64,000 nt of DNA from an uncultured Monoglobus sp. (GCA_947628795.1 CANRBF010000003.1:174458-238457); one strand, 5' to 3'; counted from the first letter of the stretch, positions 1 through 11,660 are shown. Numbers and translations: made by a program. Notes: generated from the sequence alone by a model not told the origin.

Positions 1-350
1 TTTAAAAACGCCCTGAGCTCGGTCTTGCTCGGCAAATCGCCGAACAAAAGCAGGTAGACGGTCTCCTCAAAGCCGAACCTGCGCCCTTTTAAGTTCCTAA
101 CAATATCTATTATATTATAGCCCCTGTAGTAAAGCTCGCCGTCGCACTGGACCTTTTTTCCGTCGATCACTTTGTTTGAAATTATCTCGGAGATCTCGGT
201 GAGGCCCGTCAAAACGCCCTTTCCGTCAAGGTCTCTGAGGCCGCGCTTGACATCGTACTCGGCGTAGAGCGACGGGTCGATCTTGCATATTTCCACGCAC
301 TTTTTTGAAAGCTCATACACTTCCGGAGAAATCTCGGATACCCGCTTCAT
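1..350 (-). CDS. Citrate synthase, N-terminal part (cut by window edge)
   Basis: Condenses acetyl-CoA and oxaloacetate to citrate. Only about the first 116 residues are in the window; the gene runs off the left edge. The reading frame opens at ATG 350 after a GGGGG ribosome binding site. The translation contains the family signatures YYRGYNIIDIV and RRFGFEETVYLLLFGDLP, typical of the N-terminal all-helical region of bacterial citrate/2-methylcitrate synthases of the Firmicute type. The catalytic His and Asp residues lie beyond the edge, so activity and the citrate versus methylcitrate choice cannot be judged. A consensus promoter sits just upstream at 392-420, so it probably starts its own transcript. 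Confidence 0.9.
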   Translation of the reverse strand, partial: MKRVSEISPEVYELSKKCVEICKIDPSLYAEYDVKRGLRDLDGKGVLTGLTEISEIISNKVIDGKKVQCDGELYYRGYNIIDIVRNLKGRRFGFEETVYLLLFGDLPSKTELRAFL

Positions 351-391
351 ATAAATCCCCCTTCTTCGAAAAACTTGATAAATATGTATAA

Positions 392-420
392 ATTATACCA
401 TTTTTTCAAAACACAGTCAA
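392..420 (-). promoter_or_regulatory. Sigma-A type promoter for citrate synthase
   Basis: On the minus strand TTGACT (415-420) is followed after 17 bases by TATAAT (392-397). The predicted start of transcription is about 35 bases before the citrate synthase ATG. Confidence 0.75.
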
Positions 421-466
421 TCGAAAAAAGAAATATTCATAAATTGTTAATATGACAAAAGGCGAC

Positions 467-493
467 AAAAAAGCGGCTCGAAAGCCGCTTTTT
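467..493 (-). terminator. Intrinsic terminator of the GltD-like gene
   Basis: An 8-bp perfect stem (AAGCGGCT with AGCCGCTT, loop CGAA) is followed by a T run on the minus strand. It lies between two leftward genes, so it would end the GltD-like transcript before the citrate synthase promoter. Confidence 0.75.
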
Positions 494-500
494 GCATATA

Positions 501-530
501 GAAAAACTCCGTTTTTCAAAATTTAAAAAG
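501..530. repeat. Short dispersed repeat, copy A
   Basis: The AT-rich stretch AAAAACTCCGTTTTTCAAA plus a following TTTAAAA occurs again at 35151-35178 in the same orientation. AAAAAC and GTTTTT can pair around TCC. In both places it lies beside a terminator of a leftward gene. Its nature is unknown. Confidence 0.6.
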
Positions 531-543
531 CAAATTTATTCTG

Positions 544-610
544 CCCGCCAAATCCGGGCGGGTTCGCTCCGCCCTTCGGGCGGAACGGATTAGGGGACTT
601 TGTCCCCTAA
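544..610. repeat. Three consecutive GC-rich hairpins
   Basis: Within this 332-base gene-free stretch (351-682) three hairpins follow one another: CCCGCC/GGCGGG (544-562), TCCGCCC/GGGCGGA closed by a UUC(G) loop (568-584), and TTAGGGGAC/GTCCCCTAA (590-610). They sit in the 3' region of the GltD-like gene. They resemble a palindromic intergenic unit more than a single terminator. No coding sequence is visible here. Confidence 0.55.
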
Positions 611-682
611 AACCCCTGAAAATACACGTTTAATTATAGCTGCATTAAAAACACTTTTTCAAAGTTTCATAAAAATTTATTT

Positions 683-1900
683 TTATAGGCTCTGCATGTA
701 CTCGTCCATGGCGTCGGCCACCTGCTTGGAGTACTTGACCGCCTCTACAACGGTCTTGGCGCCGCGGACTATGTCGCCCGAGGCGAAAATGCCGTCGCGT
801 GTGGTCTCGCCGTATTTGTTCGTGATCAGCAGACCCTTTTTGTTGGTGTCGATGCCCTGCGTTCTCGACAATATCTGGTCCTGGGCGCCTTGGCTGATCG
901 AAATTATGACCGAATCGGACGGGTAGAGCTTCTCGGTGCCCTCGATCTTTTCTACGCTGCCGTCCTCGTTTACCTTCGCGTCGGCGAAAATCACGCCGTC
1001 GGTCTTGATCTCAACGGGTATCTTGCAATTATGGAACATTACGCCGTCGATCTTGGCGTACTCGTATTCCTGATTGCTGGCCGCCACCTCGTCGGTGCGG
1101 TTGAACACCGTCACGTAGCGCACGCCGTGTCTGATGGCCGTCCTCGCAACGTCCATGGCCGCGTTGCCCGCGCCGATTATATTCAGGCTGTTGCCCAGAT
1201 CGTATTCGTCGGGGTTGATCAGATAGGCTATGGCGTAGTGCACATTGCCAAGGCTCTCGCCTTTGATCTTGAGACTGTTGGGCTTCCACACGCCCGTGCC
1301 GATAAACAGCGCGTCGTATCCGTCTCTGAAAATATCCTCTATGCTGATCGCGCCGCCTATTGTGGCGTTGGGTCTTATCTTTATGCCCAGCTCCAGCAGC
1401 AGCTTTTTGTATTTGTCGAGAATGACCTTCGGCAGTCTGAACTCGGGTATGCCGTAGCGCAGCACGCCGCCTATCCTGTCCTTGGCCTCAAAGATCGTGA
1501 CCGCGTAGCCCCGCTTGGCAAGCTCGATTGCGATGGTGATGCCCGCGGGACCCGAGCCGACAATACCCACCATTTTGCCGTTGGGCTCCGGCTTCTCGTA
1601 CTCGAGACGCTCAAGATACGCCGACGAGATATAGTTCTCGATGCTGCTTATGTGCACGGGATGGCTCTTTATCCCCAGCACGCAATGACCCTGGCACTGG
1701 TTCTCGTGGTTGCACACGAGCGAGCAGACCACCGACAGCGGATTGTTGTCGAACAGCATTTTGCCCGCGTCGTTCATCTTGCCGTTTAAAAACATCTGGA
1801 TCATGTCGGGAATATTCGTATGTATGGGGCAGCCCTCTCTGCACATCGGCTTTTTGCAGTGCAGGCAGCGCTTCGCCTCGCTTATAATATTAAATGCCAT
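683..1900 (-). CDS. GltD-like NAD(P)H-dependent flavoprotein oxidoreductase
   Basis: A 405-residue member of the glutamate synthase small-subunit / dihydropyrimidine dehydrogenase-A family, which passes electrons from NADPH through FAD and 4Fe-4S clusters to a partner protein. The N-terminus has a cluster motif with Cys12, Cys15, Cys20 and Cys24 (CLHC...CREGCP), then a second Cys-rich stretch around VCSLVCNHENQCQGHC. The FAD loop is GSGPAG and the NAD(P)H loop GAGNAAMDVA. ATG 1900 is chosen because GGAGG lies 8 bases upstream; an in-frame GTG at 1909 overlaps that site. No glutamate synthase large subunit is next door, so the partner and true substrate are open (it could be NfnB-like). Confidence 0.82.
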   Translation of the reverse strand: MAFNIISEAKRCLHCKKPMCREGCPIHTNIPDMIQMFLNGKMNDAGKMLFDNNPLSVVCSLVCNHENQCQGHCVLGIKSHPVHISSIENYISSAYLERLEYEKPEPNGKMVGIVGSGPAGITIAIELAKRGYAVTIFEAKDRIGGVLRYGIPEFRLPKVILDKYKKLLLELGIKIRPNATIGGAISIEDIFRDGYDALFIGTGVWKPNSLKIKGESLGNVHYAIAYLINPDEYDLGNSLNIIGAGNAAMDVARTAIRHGVRYVTVFNRTDEVAASNQEYEYAKIDGVMFHNCKIPVEIKTDGVIFADAKVNEDGSVEKIEGTEKLYPSDSVIISISQGAQDQILSRTQGIDTNKKGLLITNKYGETTRDGIFASGDIVRGAKTVVEAVKYSKQVADAMDEYMQSL

Positions 1901-1946
1901 AAAAAACACCTCCGATTTTTAAATACACAACAATATATTTAAAATT

Positions 1947-1975
1947 ATAATAACATAAATTATAGAAAACGTCAA
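1947..1975 (-). promoter_or_regulatory. Promoter for the GltD-like gene
   Basis: TTGACG (1970-1975) and TATTAT (1947-1952) on the minus strand, spaced by 17 bases, upstream of the start at 1900. Confidence 0.6.
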
Positions 1976-2034
1976 TAATAAAATAAAATTTTATACTTGA
2001 TTTATGTGTTTTGCACAATATTACATGCCGAATC

Positions 2035-3051
2035 TCACACAGTCGGGTTTTCGATATCCATATTGGCGTACGCGTTGAGGCTCAAATCGGCCCGCCTGCC
2101 CGCCAGATACTCATAGTAGGCGGCGCAGCCGATCATGGCCGCGTTGTCGGTGCAGAGCAGGGGCCTCGGATAATAGAGCTCAAAGCCGCGCGATAACGCC
2201 TTTTTTTGTATCAGCTCCCGAAGGGGCAGGTTTGACGCCACGCCTCCGGCCAAAGTCAGGGTCTTGACGCTCCGCTCCTCGGCCGCGGTTATGAGATGAT
2301 CGGAAAGCACGTCGATCACGGCCTGTTGGAACGAGGCCGCGATGTCGTTTTTGTTGATCTCCTCGCCGCGCTGCTCTAAATTGTGTATATAATTCAGCAC
2401 CGCGGTCTTTACTCCGCTGAAACTGAAGTCGAGGCCGCCCTCGCCCATGTTGACCCTGGGGAAGCGCACCGCCTCGCTGTTTCCGCTCTCCGCCGCCTTC
2501 TGTATCGCGGGGCCGCCCGGATAGCCGAGACCCAGCACGCGCGATACCTTGTCGAAGGCCTCGCCCGCCGCGTCGTCGCTGGTTGATGCTATGACCTCAT
2601 AATCCGTCCGAGACTTCACATGCACGATATTGCTGTGGCCGCCCGACGCCACGAGGCACACAAACGGCGGCTCAAGGCTCGGGGTCTCTATGTAGTTGGC
2701 GCAGATGTGACCGCGGATATGGTGCACGGGTATCAGCGGCTTGCCCGCGGCGAAGCTCAGGCCTTTGGCGTATGACACGCCGACGAGCAGCGCACCGATA
2801 AGACCCGGGGCGTATGTCACCGCCACCGCGTCGATCTCGTCTAACGCAACGCCCGCGTCGTCGAGCGCCTTGTCGACCACCGCGCTTATATTCTCGATAT
2901 GCTTCCGTGACGCGATCTCGGGCACCACGCCGCCGTAGAGCCTGTGCAGCTCTATCTGGGTGTTTATCACGTTTGAAAGGACGTTTATTCCGTCCTCCAC
3001 GACAGCCGCCGCGGTCTCGTCGCAGGAGCTTTCTATCGCAAGAATTTTCAA
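2035..3051 (-). CDS. tsaD: tRNA N6-adenosine threonylcarbamoyltransferase
   Basis: TsaD transfers the threonylcarbamoyl group from TC-AMP onto A37 of ANN-decoding tRNAs (t6A). The 338-residue ASKHA-fold protein starts [16 protein letters not shown], carries the metal-binding HIRGH motif and the GGHS segment, and has the ASFQQAV and GGVASN signatures; length is normal. The start is TTG 3051, with GAGGTGG five bases upstream. It is the last gene of the unit, ten bases after rimI, and shares the operon with tsaC, the enzyme that makes its substrate. TsaB and TsaE are not in this window. Confidence 0.95.
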   Translation of the reverse strand: MKILAIESSCDETAAAVVEDGINVLSNVINTQIELHRLYGGVVPEIASRKHIENISAVVDKALDDAGVALDEIDAVAVTYAPGLIGALLVGVSYAKGLSFAAGKPLIPVHHIRGHICANYIETPSLEPPFVCLVASGGHSNIVHVKSRTDYEVIASTSDDAAGEAFDKVSRVLGLGYPGGPAIQKAAESGNSEAVRFPRVNMGEGGLDFSFSGVKTAVLNYIHNLEQRGEEINKNDIAASFQQAVIDVLSDHLITAAEERSVKTLTLAGGVASNLPLRELIQKKALSRGFELYYPRPLLCTDNAAMIGCAAYYEYLAGRRADLSLNAYANMDIENPTV

Positions 3052-3061
3052 AATACCACCT

Positions 3062-3505
3062 CTATAATTTTTTTGTCATAAGTATCGCGTCGAATTTATT
3101 GTCGTAATATTTTTTCCGCCTGCCCACGGGCTCGAATCCGAATTTTTCATAGAGCCCTATCGCCGCGTCGTTGCCGTCGCGGACCTCAAGATTTATCCGA
3201 GACATGCATCTCTCGCGGCAGATGCCGCAAAGCAGGCTCAGCGTCTTTTGACCGAGGCCCAGCCGCCGATGATCGGGATCGACCGCGATGTTGGTGATCT
3301 CGGCTGTGTCCGCGATCAGCCACATTCCGCCGAAGCAAACCGCGGCTCCGCTTTCGTCCACGCCGACCAAAAACGCCGATATCATGTTTTCAAGCTCGCT
3401 TTCAAACATTTTTCGCGTCCACGGCTCGTCCGGAAAGCACTTTTTCTCGATCTTGAGCATATCGTCGATATGGCTCTCGTTCATAAGCTCGAACTTAATT
3501 TTCAT
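3062..3505 (-). CDS. rimI: Ribosomal-protein-S18-alanine N-acetyltransferase type GNAT
   Basis: A 147-residue GNAT acetyltransferase. The acetyl-CoA binding motif RRLGLGQ lies around residues 80-86, followed by the RimI-typical [21 protein letters not shown] segment (NxxAxxLYxxxGF). RimI acetylates the N-terminus of protein S18 in E. coli; in Firmicutes it regularly sits between tsaB or tsaC and tsaD, as here. The start is taken as ATG 3505, overlapping the upstream stop by 11 bases; TTG 3514 in the same frame is an alternative, three codons longer. Substrate is inferred from family and context only. Confidence 0.88.
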   Translation of the reverse strand: MKIKFELMNESHIDDMLKIEKKCFPDEPWTRKMFESELENMISAFLVGVDESGAAVCFGGMWLIADTAEITNIAVDPDHRRLGLGQKTLSLLCGICRERCMSRINLEVRDGNDAAIGLYEKFGFEPVGRRKKYYDNKFDAILMTKKL

Positions 3506-5009
3506 GATCGTCAAGCCTCGCGATAACTTTTTCGACGCATTTCTTTATCTCAAGCATGCAGCTTTTGTATATCTCAATGCCGCCGCCGAACGGGTCGGAT
3601 ATCTCTCCGCTCTCGCCCGCGTATTCCTTGAGGGTGAAGGTCTTATTCTCCGCCTCGGGCGCCGCCGCGCAAATCGCGCTCTTGTGGCTGCCCGACATGG
3701 CGAGTATCAGATCGGCGCCGCCGATCATGTCAAGGTCGAGCTGCGTCGGCTCGTGGCCGCTTATGTCGATATCAAGCTCCGCGAGCGCCTTTACCGAGTT
3801 TTCGGACACCTTGGAGCCGGGGAACACAAACAGCCCTGCCGACTTGGCGGAAACGCTCATGCCGCGCTCTTTCGCATAATAATTGAACAATCCCTCGGCC
3901 ATCGGACTGCGGCAGGTGTTGCCGCTGCACACGAACAAAACATTGTTTATCGAAGTTTCTACGTCCGATCTCCCGCCTTCGGCGAACTCGGAGGCCTCGC
4001 GCACCTCATTTCCCGCGGCGCGGTAGAGGCGGTTGCGGACGCCCGCCCATTTGTCGGTGTCGGGTATTTCGGGGGCAAAAACGATCTCCGCGCCCAGCTC
4101 GTCTGTTCTGCGCAGCGCGGCGAACAGAGCCGCGGCCGCCTCGTCGGGCTTGTTTATGCCGCCCAGAGACAGGCAGATCACGCCATCTTTGAGCTTAGGT
4201 TTTATCTCTTTTAAAATCTCGTCAAACAAAATAACGCCCGTCGGCCTTGTCTGCGAGTTGATGCAGTTTGCCGCCTCGTCGAGGGTGCCTTTTATTATCA
4301 CAACCTTCGCCTTCGGGGAATAGTGCTTGTATTTGAGCCCCGGCGACTTGGGCTTTTCGCCGTCCTTGAGAGAAGCGGCAAGGCCCACCTTTTTGCCCAA
4401 AACCCGTTCGATCTGTCCGCGGCTCACGCAGCCGGGACGGTATATGATCGGCTCGCCGCTCATGTCTATAACGGTCGACTCAATACCCACATCGCAGGGG
4501 CCGCCGTCGATTATCGCCGCGGCTCTGCCGTCCATGTCCTCGACGCAGTGCTCGAACCGCGTGGGACTGGGCTTTCCCGACAGATTGGCGCTGGGCGCCG
4601 CGACGGGTCTGCCGCAGAGATGCAAAAACTCCGACGCGGTCCTGTTTGACGGCATGCGTATGCCCACTGTGTCAAGTCCCGCCGTCACCTCGCTCGGGAT
4701 GTCGGGGCGTTTTTTTAATATGACCGTTATCGGGCCGGGCATGAAGGCGTCGATCAGCTTTTGCGCGTCATCGGGCACCTCGGCGACTACGTCGGAAATT
4801 TGTGATTTATCAAAAACATGCACGATCAAAGGGTTGTCCGACGGACGGCCCTTTGCCTCGAATATTTTTTTAACGGCCTCGGGGTCTTTGGCGTCAGCGC
4901 CGATGCCGTAAACCGTTTCGGTCGGGAAAACCACGGTTTGTCCCGACCGAATAAGATCCGCCGCCGTTTGCAGATCGGATGTTTTGTTTGTTAATAAAAG
5001 TGTTTTCAT
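3495..5009 (-). CDS. tsaC: Threonylcarbamoyl-AMP synthase fused to a low-molecular-weight phosphatase
   Basis: A 504-residue two-part protein. Residues 1 to about 205 are a Sua5/YrdC domain making threonylcarbamoyl-AMP from threonine, bicarbonate and ATP (FPTETVYGIGADA, GRPSDNPL, APSANLSG, ESTVIDM), followed by a Sua5-type C-terminal region to about 332 (SPGLKYKHYSPKA). Residues 355-504 are a complete low-molecular-weight phosphotyrosine-type phosphatase: the P-loop CSGNTCRS has Cys361 and Arg367, and the general acid is Asp472 in DPFGGG. Its Thr365 matches the residue that marks arginine-phosphate phosphatases such as YwlE. In B. subtilis the two activities are separate neighbouring genes (ywlC, ywlE). 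The start overlaps the prfA stop by one base (TAATG), indicating coupling. Confidence 0.92.
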   Translation of the reverse strand: MKTLLLTNKTSDLQTAADLIRSGQTVVFPTETVYGIGADAKDPEAVKKIFEAKGRPSDNPLIVHVFDKSQISDVVAEVPDDAQKLIDAFMPGPITVILKKRPDIPSEVTAGLDTVGIRMPSNRTASEFLHLCGRPVAAPSANLSGKPSPTRFEHCVEDMDGRAAAIIDGGPCDVGIESTVIDMSGEPIIYRPGCVSRGQIERVLGKKVGLAASLKDGEKPKSPGLKYKHYSPKAKVVIIKGTLDEAANCINSQTRPTGVILFDEILKEIKPKLKDGVICLSLGGINKPDEAAAALFAALRRTDELGAEIVFAPEIPDTDKWAGVRNRLYRAAGNEVREASEFAEGGRSDVETSINNVLFVCSGNTCRSPMAEGLFNYYAKERGMSVSAKSAGLFVFPGSKVSENSVKALAELDIDISGHEPTQLDLDMIGGADLILAMSGSHKSAICAAAPEAENKTFTLKEYAGESGEISDPFGGGIEIYKSCMLEIKKCVEKVIARLDDHEN

Positions 5010-6079
5010 TATTCTGTGCGTTTTAGTTTTTCGCTTTGGTCTGTGGTTATAAGGGCGTCAATGATCTCGTCAAGGTCGCCGTTTAATATCTGCTCCAGCT
5101 TATACAGCGTCAGGCCGATCCTGTGGTCGGTCATTCTGCCCTGGGGGTAGTTGTATGTTCTGATGCGCTCGCTGCGGTCGCCGGTTCCCACCTGGCTCTT
5201 TCTGTCGGCCGCGATCGCCGCGTTGCGCTCCTGCTCCATCTTGTCGTACAGTCTTGAGCGCAGCATCTTCATGGCCGCCTCGCGGTTCTTGTGCTGACTG
5301 CGCTCGTCCTGACAGGTCACCACGATGCCCGTGGGCTTGTGAGTTATTCTTATGGCCGACTCGGTCTTGTTGATATGCTGGCCGCCCGCTCCGCTGGAGC
5401 GGTAGGTGTCGATCTCCAGATCGTCGGGATTGATCTCGACTTCCACGTCGTCGACCTCGGGCAGCACCGCCACGGTCACGGTCGAGGTGTGTATCCTGCC
5501 GCTCGACTCGGTCTCGGGCACGCGCTGAACGCGGTGGACGCCGCTCTCGAATTTCAATCGGCTGTAGGCTCCATCGCCGTTTATCATAAACGTTATCTCT
5601 TTTATGCCGCCGATGCCGATCTCATTAAGGCTCAGCACCTCGGTTTTCCAGCGTTTTGAGTCGGCGTACATGGAATACATTCTGTAGAGATCGCCCGCGA
5701 ACAGCGCGGCCTCGTCGCCGCCCGCTCCGCCGCGGATCTCGACCATAACGTTTTTGTCGTCGTTGGGGTCCTTGGGCAGAAGCAGGATCTTGAGCTCCTC
5801 CTCTATTTTCTCGATATTGGCCTTGGCCTCTTTGGTCTCCTCAACCAGCATTTCGCGGAACTCCTTGTCGGTCTCGGGATCGTCCATCATAACGGCCGCG
5901 TCGTCTATCGTCTCTTTGTTCTTTTTATACTCTCTGTATTTTTCAACTATCGGGGTCAGGTCGGAATGCTCCTTGCACAGCTTGCGCCATGTCTCCTGAT
6001 CGGCTATGATCTCGGGGTCGCTGATCTTGCGCGCAAGCTCCTCGAACTGCTCCTCTAAGAATGAAAGCTTTTCAAACAT
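5009..6079 (-). CDS. prfA: Peptide chain release factor 1
   Basis: RF1 reads UAA and UAG and triggers peptide release. The 356-residue protein has the anticodon-like PET tripeptide at 188-190 (the usual Firmicute form of PxT) and GGQ at 232-234. An AAAGGAG site precedes ATG 6079. It lies 12 bases after prfB and overlaps tsaC by one base. Having RF1 and RF2 genes back to back is unusual in itself and means both factors come from one transcript. Confidence 0.97.
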   Translation of the reverse strand: MFEKLSFLEEQFEELARKISDPEIIADQETWRKLCKEHSDLTPIVEKYREYKKNKETIDDAAVMMDDPETDKEFREMLVEETKEAKANIEKIEEELKILLLPKDPNDDKNVMVEIRGGAGGDEAALFAGDLYRMYSMYADSKRWKTEVLSLNEIGIGGIKEITFMINGDGAYSRLKFESGVHRVQRVPETESSGRIHTSTVTVAVLPEVDDVEVEINPDDLEIDTYRSSGAGGQHINKTESAIRITHKPTGIVVTCQDERSQHKNREAAMKMLRSRLYDKMEQERNAAIAADRKSQVGTGDRSERIRTYNYPQGRMTDHRIGLTLYKLEQILNGDLDEIIDALITTDQSEKLKRTE

Positions 6080-6091
6080 ATATTAACTCCT

Positions 6092-7205
6092 TTAAATCTC
6101 GCCTTTGGATTTCGCCTTTAAATAGGCGTTGATAAATCCGTTGATGTCGCCGTTCATGACCGCGTTCACGTTGCCGACCTCGTAGCCCGTTCTGTGATCC
6201 TTTACCATCGTGTAGGGGTGGAACACATATGAGCGTATCTGGCTGCCCCATGCGATCTCGGTCTGGACGCCCTTTAGGTCGTCGATCCTGTCCTTCTGCT
6301 CGCGCTCGGCTATCTCCACCAGCTTGGACTTTAGGACCTTCATGGCGGTCTCCTTGTTCTTGTGCTGGCTGCGCTCGTTCTGGCAGGTCACCACAATGCC
6401 CGTGGGAATATGAGTTATCCTGATCGCCGACTCGGTCTTGTTGATGTGCTGGCCGCCCGCTCCGCTTGAGCGGTAGGTGTCGATCCTCAGATCGTCGGGA
6501 TTTATCTCAACGTCAAGCTCCTCGTCGAGCTCGGGCACGACCTCGCAGGACGCGAAAGACGTGTGCCGCCTCGCCGCGGAGTCGAACGGGGATATCCGCA
6601 CAAGGCGGTGGACGCCCTTTTCGGACTGCATATATCCGTAGGCATTGAGGCCGCTTATCGAGAACGTGACGCTCTTGATGCCCGCCTCCTCGCCGTCCAG
6701 ATAGTCTATGACCTCGGTTTTAAAGCCGCGGCGGTCGGCCCACATGTTGTACATGCGGTAAAGCATCTCGCACCAGTCCTGAGCCTCGGTGCCGCCCGCG
6801 CCCGAATGAAGGGTCACTATGGCGTTCAGTCTGTCGTACTTGCCCGAAAGCAGAGTGTCCAGCTTCATGGCGTCGATCGCCTGCTTGAGCTCCTTATATC
6901 CGGGCTTTACCTCGTCGAGCAGGCTTTCGTCCTCCTCCTCGTTGCCCAGCTCCACAAGAGCTGTGAGATCCTCCCATTTTGAGTACAAGTCGTCAAAGGC
7001 CGCGACCTTGTCTTTGAGGCCTTTTATTTTTTGAAGAGTGCGCCCCGCTTTTTCCATGTCGGAATAGAAATCGGGCTCGAAGCTCTCTTTCTCGAGGGCT
7101 GCTATCTCGTCGCTCAGCGCGGCCAAGTTAAAGTGAATCCCTCAGTTCCGTAATATCTTTTTGCATGTTTTCAAGCCCGAGCTTGTATTCGTCGAATGCT
7201 ATCAC
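6092..7205 (-). CDS. prfB: Peptide chain release factor 2, with programmed +1 frameshift
   Basis: RF2 reads UGA and UAA. Translation starts at GTG 7205 (GAGGTG five bases upstream) and yields 25 residues ([16 protein letters not shown]...) before an in-frame TAA at 7130-7128. Reading then continues in the +1 frame at CTT-T-AAC (7133-7127) for a total of 370 residues. With the frameshift counted, the codon-recognition motif SPF falls at 205-207 and GGQ at 250-252, the same numbering as E. coli RF2, which supports both the start and the shift. An SD-like AGGGA lies a few bases before the slip site. The stop at the shift site is UAA rather than the usual UGA. The gene lies 34 bases after secA and 12 before prfA. 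Confidence 0.93.
7127..7145 (-). promoter_or_regulatory. RF2 programmed frameshift site with UAA
   Basis: On the minus strand the codons are CTG AGG GAT TCA CTT TAA C. CUU slips forward by one base onto UUU, after which AAC is read. The classic site is AGGGGG-UAU-CUU-UGA-C; here the SD-like element is weaker and further away, and the stop is UAA. Confidence 0.8.
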
Positions 7206-7239
7206 TTGATCACCTCTTGATTTTGTATTATGTCCGCGT

Positions 7240-10017
<2,778 letters not shown>

Positions 10018-10058
10018 TAAAGTTAACCTCCAAATCTTATTTTACGCTTAACTGTTCT

Positions 10059-10087
10059 ATTATACCTCAAGAAAAATTTTATTGCAA
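10059..10087 (-). promoter_or_regulatory. Promoter of the secA-prfB-prfA-tsaC-rimI-tsaD unit
   Basis: TTGCAA (10082-10087), 17 bases, then TATAAT (10059-10064) on the minus strand; transcription would begin about 35 bases before secA. Confidence 0.75.
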
Positions 10088-10092
10088 GGGTT

Positions 10093-10674
10093 TTATTGCT
10101 TTATCTGATCGATCGCGCTCAAAGTGTTGCCGATAAGCTTATCGGGCAGGGCGCTGTCGCTGAGCTTCCACTCGCCATCCTCTTTTGACATTTCTATCGT
10201 TTCGTCGGTCGTTACCGTGCCTATCTCGCCGCTTGACAAGATATTTTCAAGCTGCTCGTTCATAAGCGCGTCGTATTCCTCTTTGGTCATGGTGCCGACC
10301 TTGCTCTGATAATCCGGGCTTGAAACCAGCGCCGCCACGCTCTCGATATACTTCTGCATCACCTGCGACGTGTCAAGCGAAGTCACGGACACGTCTACGG
10401 TCGCCGTGTTTCCGTTCGCCGACACCGACTTAATGTCATAGGAAATATTGCCGAGCGACGCCGCCAGCGCCGCACTCAGCTCGGGATCGGCGCTCAAGTC
10501 AACGTATTCCTCTATCGCCGCCGTGTCGCCGCTTTTGAAGCCGTCCATAACGGCGCCGAACGCCTGCTGCGCTTCCTGCGCGCTCTCCGCGCTGTTCCCG
10601 CCGCCGCACGACGCCAGGGTCAGCAGTGATACCGCGGCCGCCGACGCGGCCAAAAGCTTTAATGTCTTTCTCAT
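10093..10674 (-). CDS. Lipoprotein of unknown function
   Basis: A 193-residue secreted lipoprotein. A short Lys-rich start and hydrophobic stretch lead to the lipobox LASC with Cys23, after which a Gly/Ser/Glu linker begins. The mature part (about 170 residues) is acidic, with alternating short helices and strands and a C-terminal WKLSDSALPDKLIG segment, similar in style to DUF4878/DUF5105-type lipoproteins, in which an NTF2-like fold is common; I cannot assign a family firmly. AAGGAG precedes the ATG. It lies 23 bases after the ATPase gene, so the two are probably co-transcribed. Function not recognised. Confidence 0.75.
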   Translation of the reverse strand: MRKTLKLLAASAAAVSLLTLASCGGGNSAESAQEAQQAFGAVMDGFKSGDTAAIEEYVDLSADPELSAALAASLGNISYDIKSVSANGNTATVDVSVTSLDTSQVMQKYIESVAALVSSPDYQSKVGTMTKEEYDALMNEQLENILSSGEIGTVTTDETIEMSKEDGEWKLSDSALPDKLIGNTLSAIDQIKQ

Positions 10675-10697
10675 AAATAAACACTCCTTAATATATT

Positions 10698-11642
10698 TTA
10701 ATCGTATCTTGCAAAATTTTGCATGACTATTTTAATCAGTTTCTTTTCGATGCCGCCGTCAGCCGTCTTGTCATTCACAAGCGGAGGGATGCGGCCTTTA
10801 ATTGTATCGGACTCGGGCAAAAGCAGCGTGAATACCGCTCCGCCTCCCGCCATGTTTCCGACTATGATCTTTCCGTTCATCGAGTCCGCAAGCCGTTTGC
10901 ACGCGATCAATCCGCAGCCTTGGTATTTTCTGAATTTAATAAACCCGTTTTCCGCGCTGACTATGTTGCGCTCCATAATGCCGCGCAGCTTTTTGACGTC
11001 AACGCCTATGCCGTGATCGATCACCGACAGCGCGGCTCTGTTGTGCCTTTTTATCCTGCTGACCGCTATATCCAGACGGCCGTCCTCAGAACGGCTGTGT
11101 CTGAAAGCGTTATGCACAAAGTTAACGAGTATCAAGGTCAGCAGTGTTCCGTTCGCAGCGCACATCAAATCTTTTCGTGCACCGCGGACAAGCCGTATAT
11201 CACTCTTGATATCCTTGGGAATAACCGAGCGCAGATATTCCACAAAGCGTGACGCGTATCCCGTAAGCTCGACAGGCGCGATCTCTGTATCGTCAACGCC
11301 TCGGTTGTATGAGATCTCATTCAGGTTTCTCGCTCTGAGATAAAGACCGCCCAGCTCGGACACGGATCTTCGCACAACAAGGCGTCCCTCCCGCGAAAGA
11401 TCCTCGTTTTCGAGAATGTACTCGTATGTATCGCAGGTCTCGTAAAAACAGTCCTCGAAGCCTTTCATAACAAAGTCGCCCGCGTCTTTAAACTTAGTTT
11501 TCGGGCACACGCCGTCAAAGACGAAACCGTTCCGCTCACAGGCCGTTTGTATATAATTCCGAAGCGCCACGGTCGATATCCCGCCATCATCTTTCAAACA
11601 CTCTACAGATCCGGTCATTATTGTATCTCTCATTTTATCCAT
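10698..11642 (-). CDS. Orphan histidine-kinase-like ATPase, cytosolic
   Basis: 314 residues from ATG 11642 (AAAGGCG upstream; a longer frame exists but overlaps the neighbouring gene and promoter). The C-terminal half is a GHKL/HATPase_c domain: N-box LVNFVHNAFRHSRS, G1 VIDHGIGVDVKK, G2 KYQGCGLIACKRL, then GGGAVFTLLLP. The N-terminal part is helical with no transmembrane segment, no sensor domain I recognise and no clear phosphorylatable HisKA box. No response regulator is adjacent. It could be an anti-sigma-type kinase, a partner of a distant regulator, or a degenerate sensor. Its own promoter lies at 11661-11689. Confidence 0.75.
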   Translation of the reverse strand: MDKMRDTIMTGSVECLKDDGGISTVALRNYIQTACERNGFVFDGVCPKTKFKDAGDFVMKGFEDCFYETCDTYEYILENEDLSREGRLVVRRSVSELGGLYLRARNLNEISYNRGVDDTEIAPVELTGYASRFVEYLRSVIPKDIKSDIRLVRGARKDLMCAANGTLLTLILVNFVHNAFRHSRSEDGRLDIAVSRIKRHNRAALSVIDHGIGVDVKKLRGIMERNIVSAENGFIKFRKYQGCGLIACKRLADSMNGKIIVGNMAGGGAVFTLLLPESDTIKGRIPPLVNDKTADGGIEKKLIKIVMQNFARYD

Positions 11643-11660
11643 ATTCGAAACGCCTTTATA

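Noticed and set aside
600..926. Plus-strand 108-residue frame beginning next to the triple hairpin
   Set aside because: It overlaps the GltD-like gene on the other strand and lacks an SD or family match.
6092..7126. prfB annotated as starting at TTG 7126
   Set aside because: No ribosome binding site there; the N-terminal 25 codons, frameshift site and E. coli-matching motif numbering support GTG 7205 with a shift.
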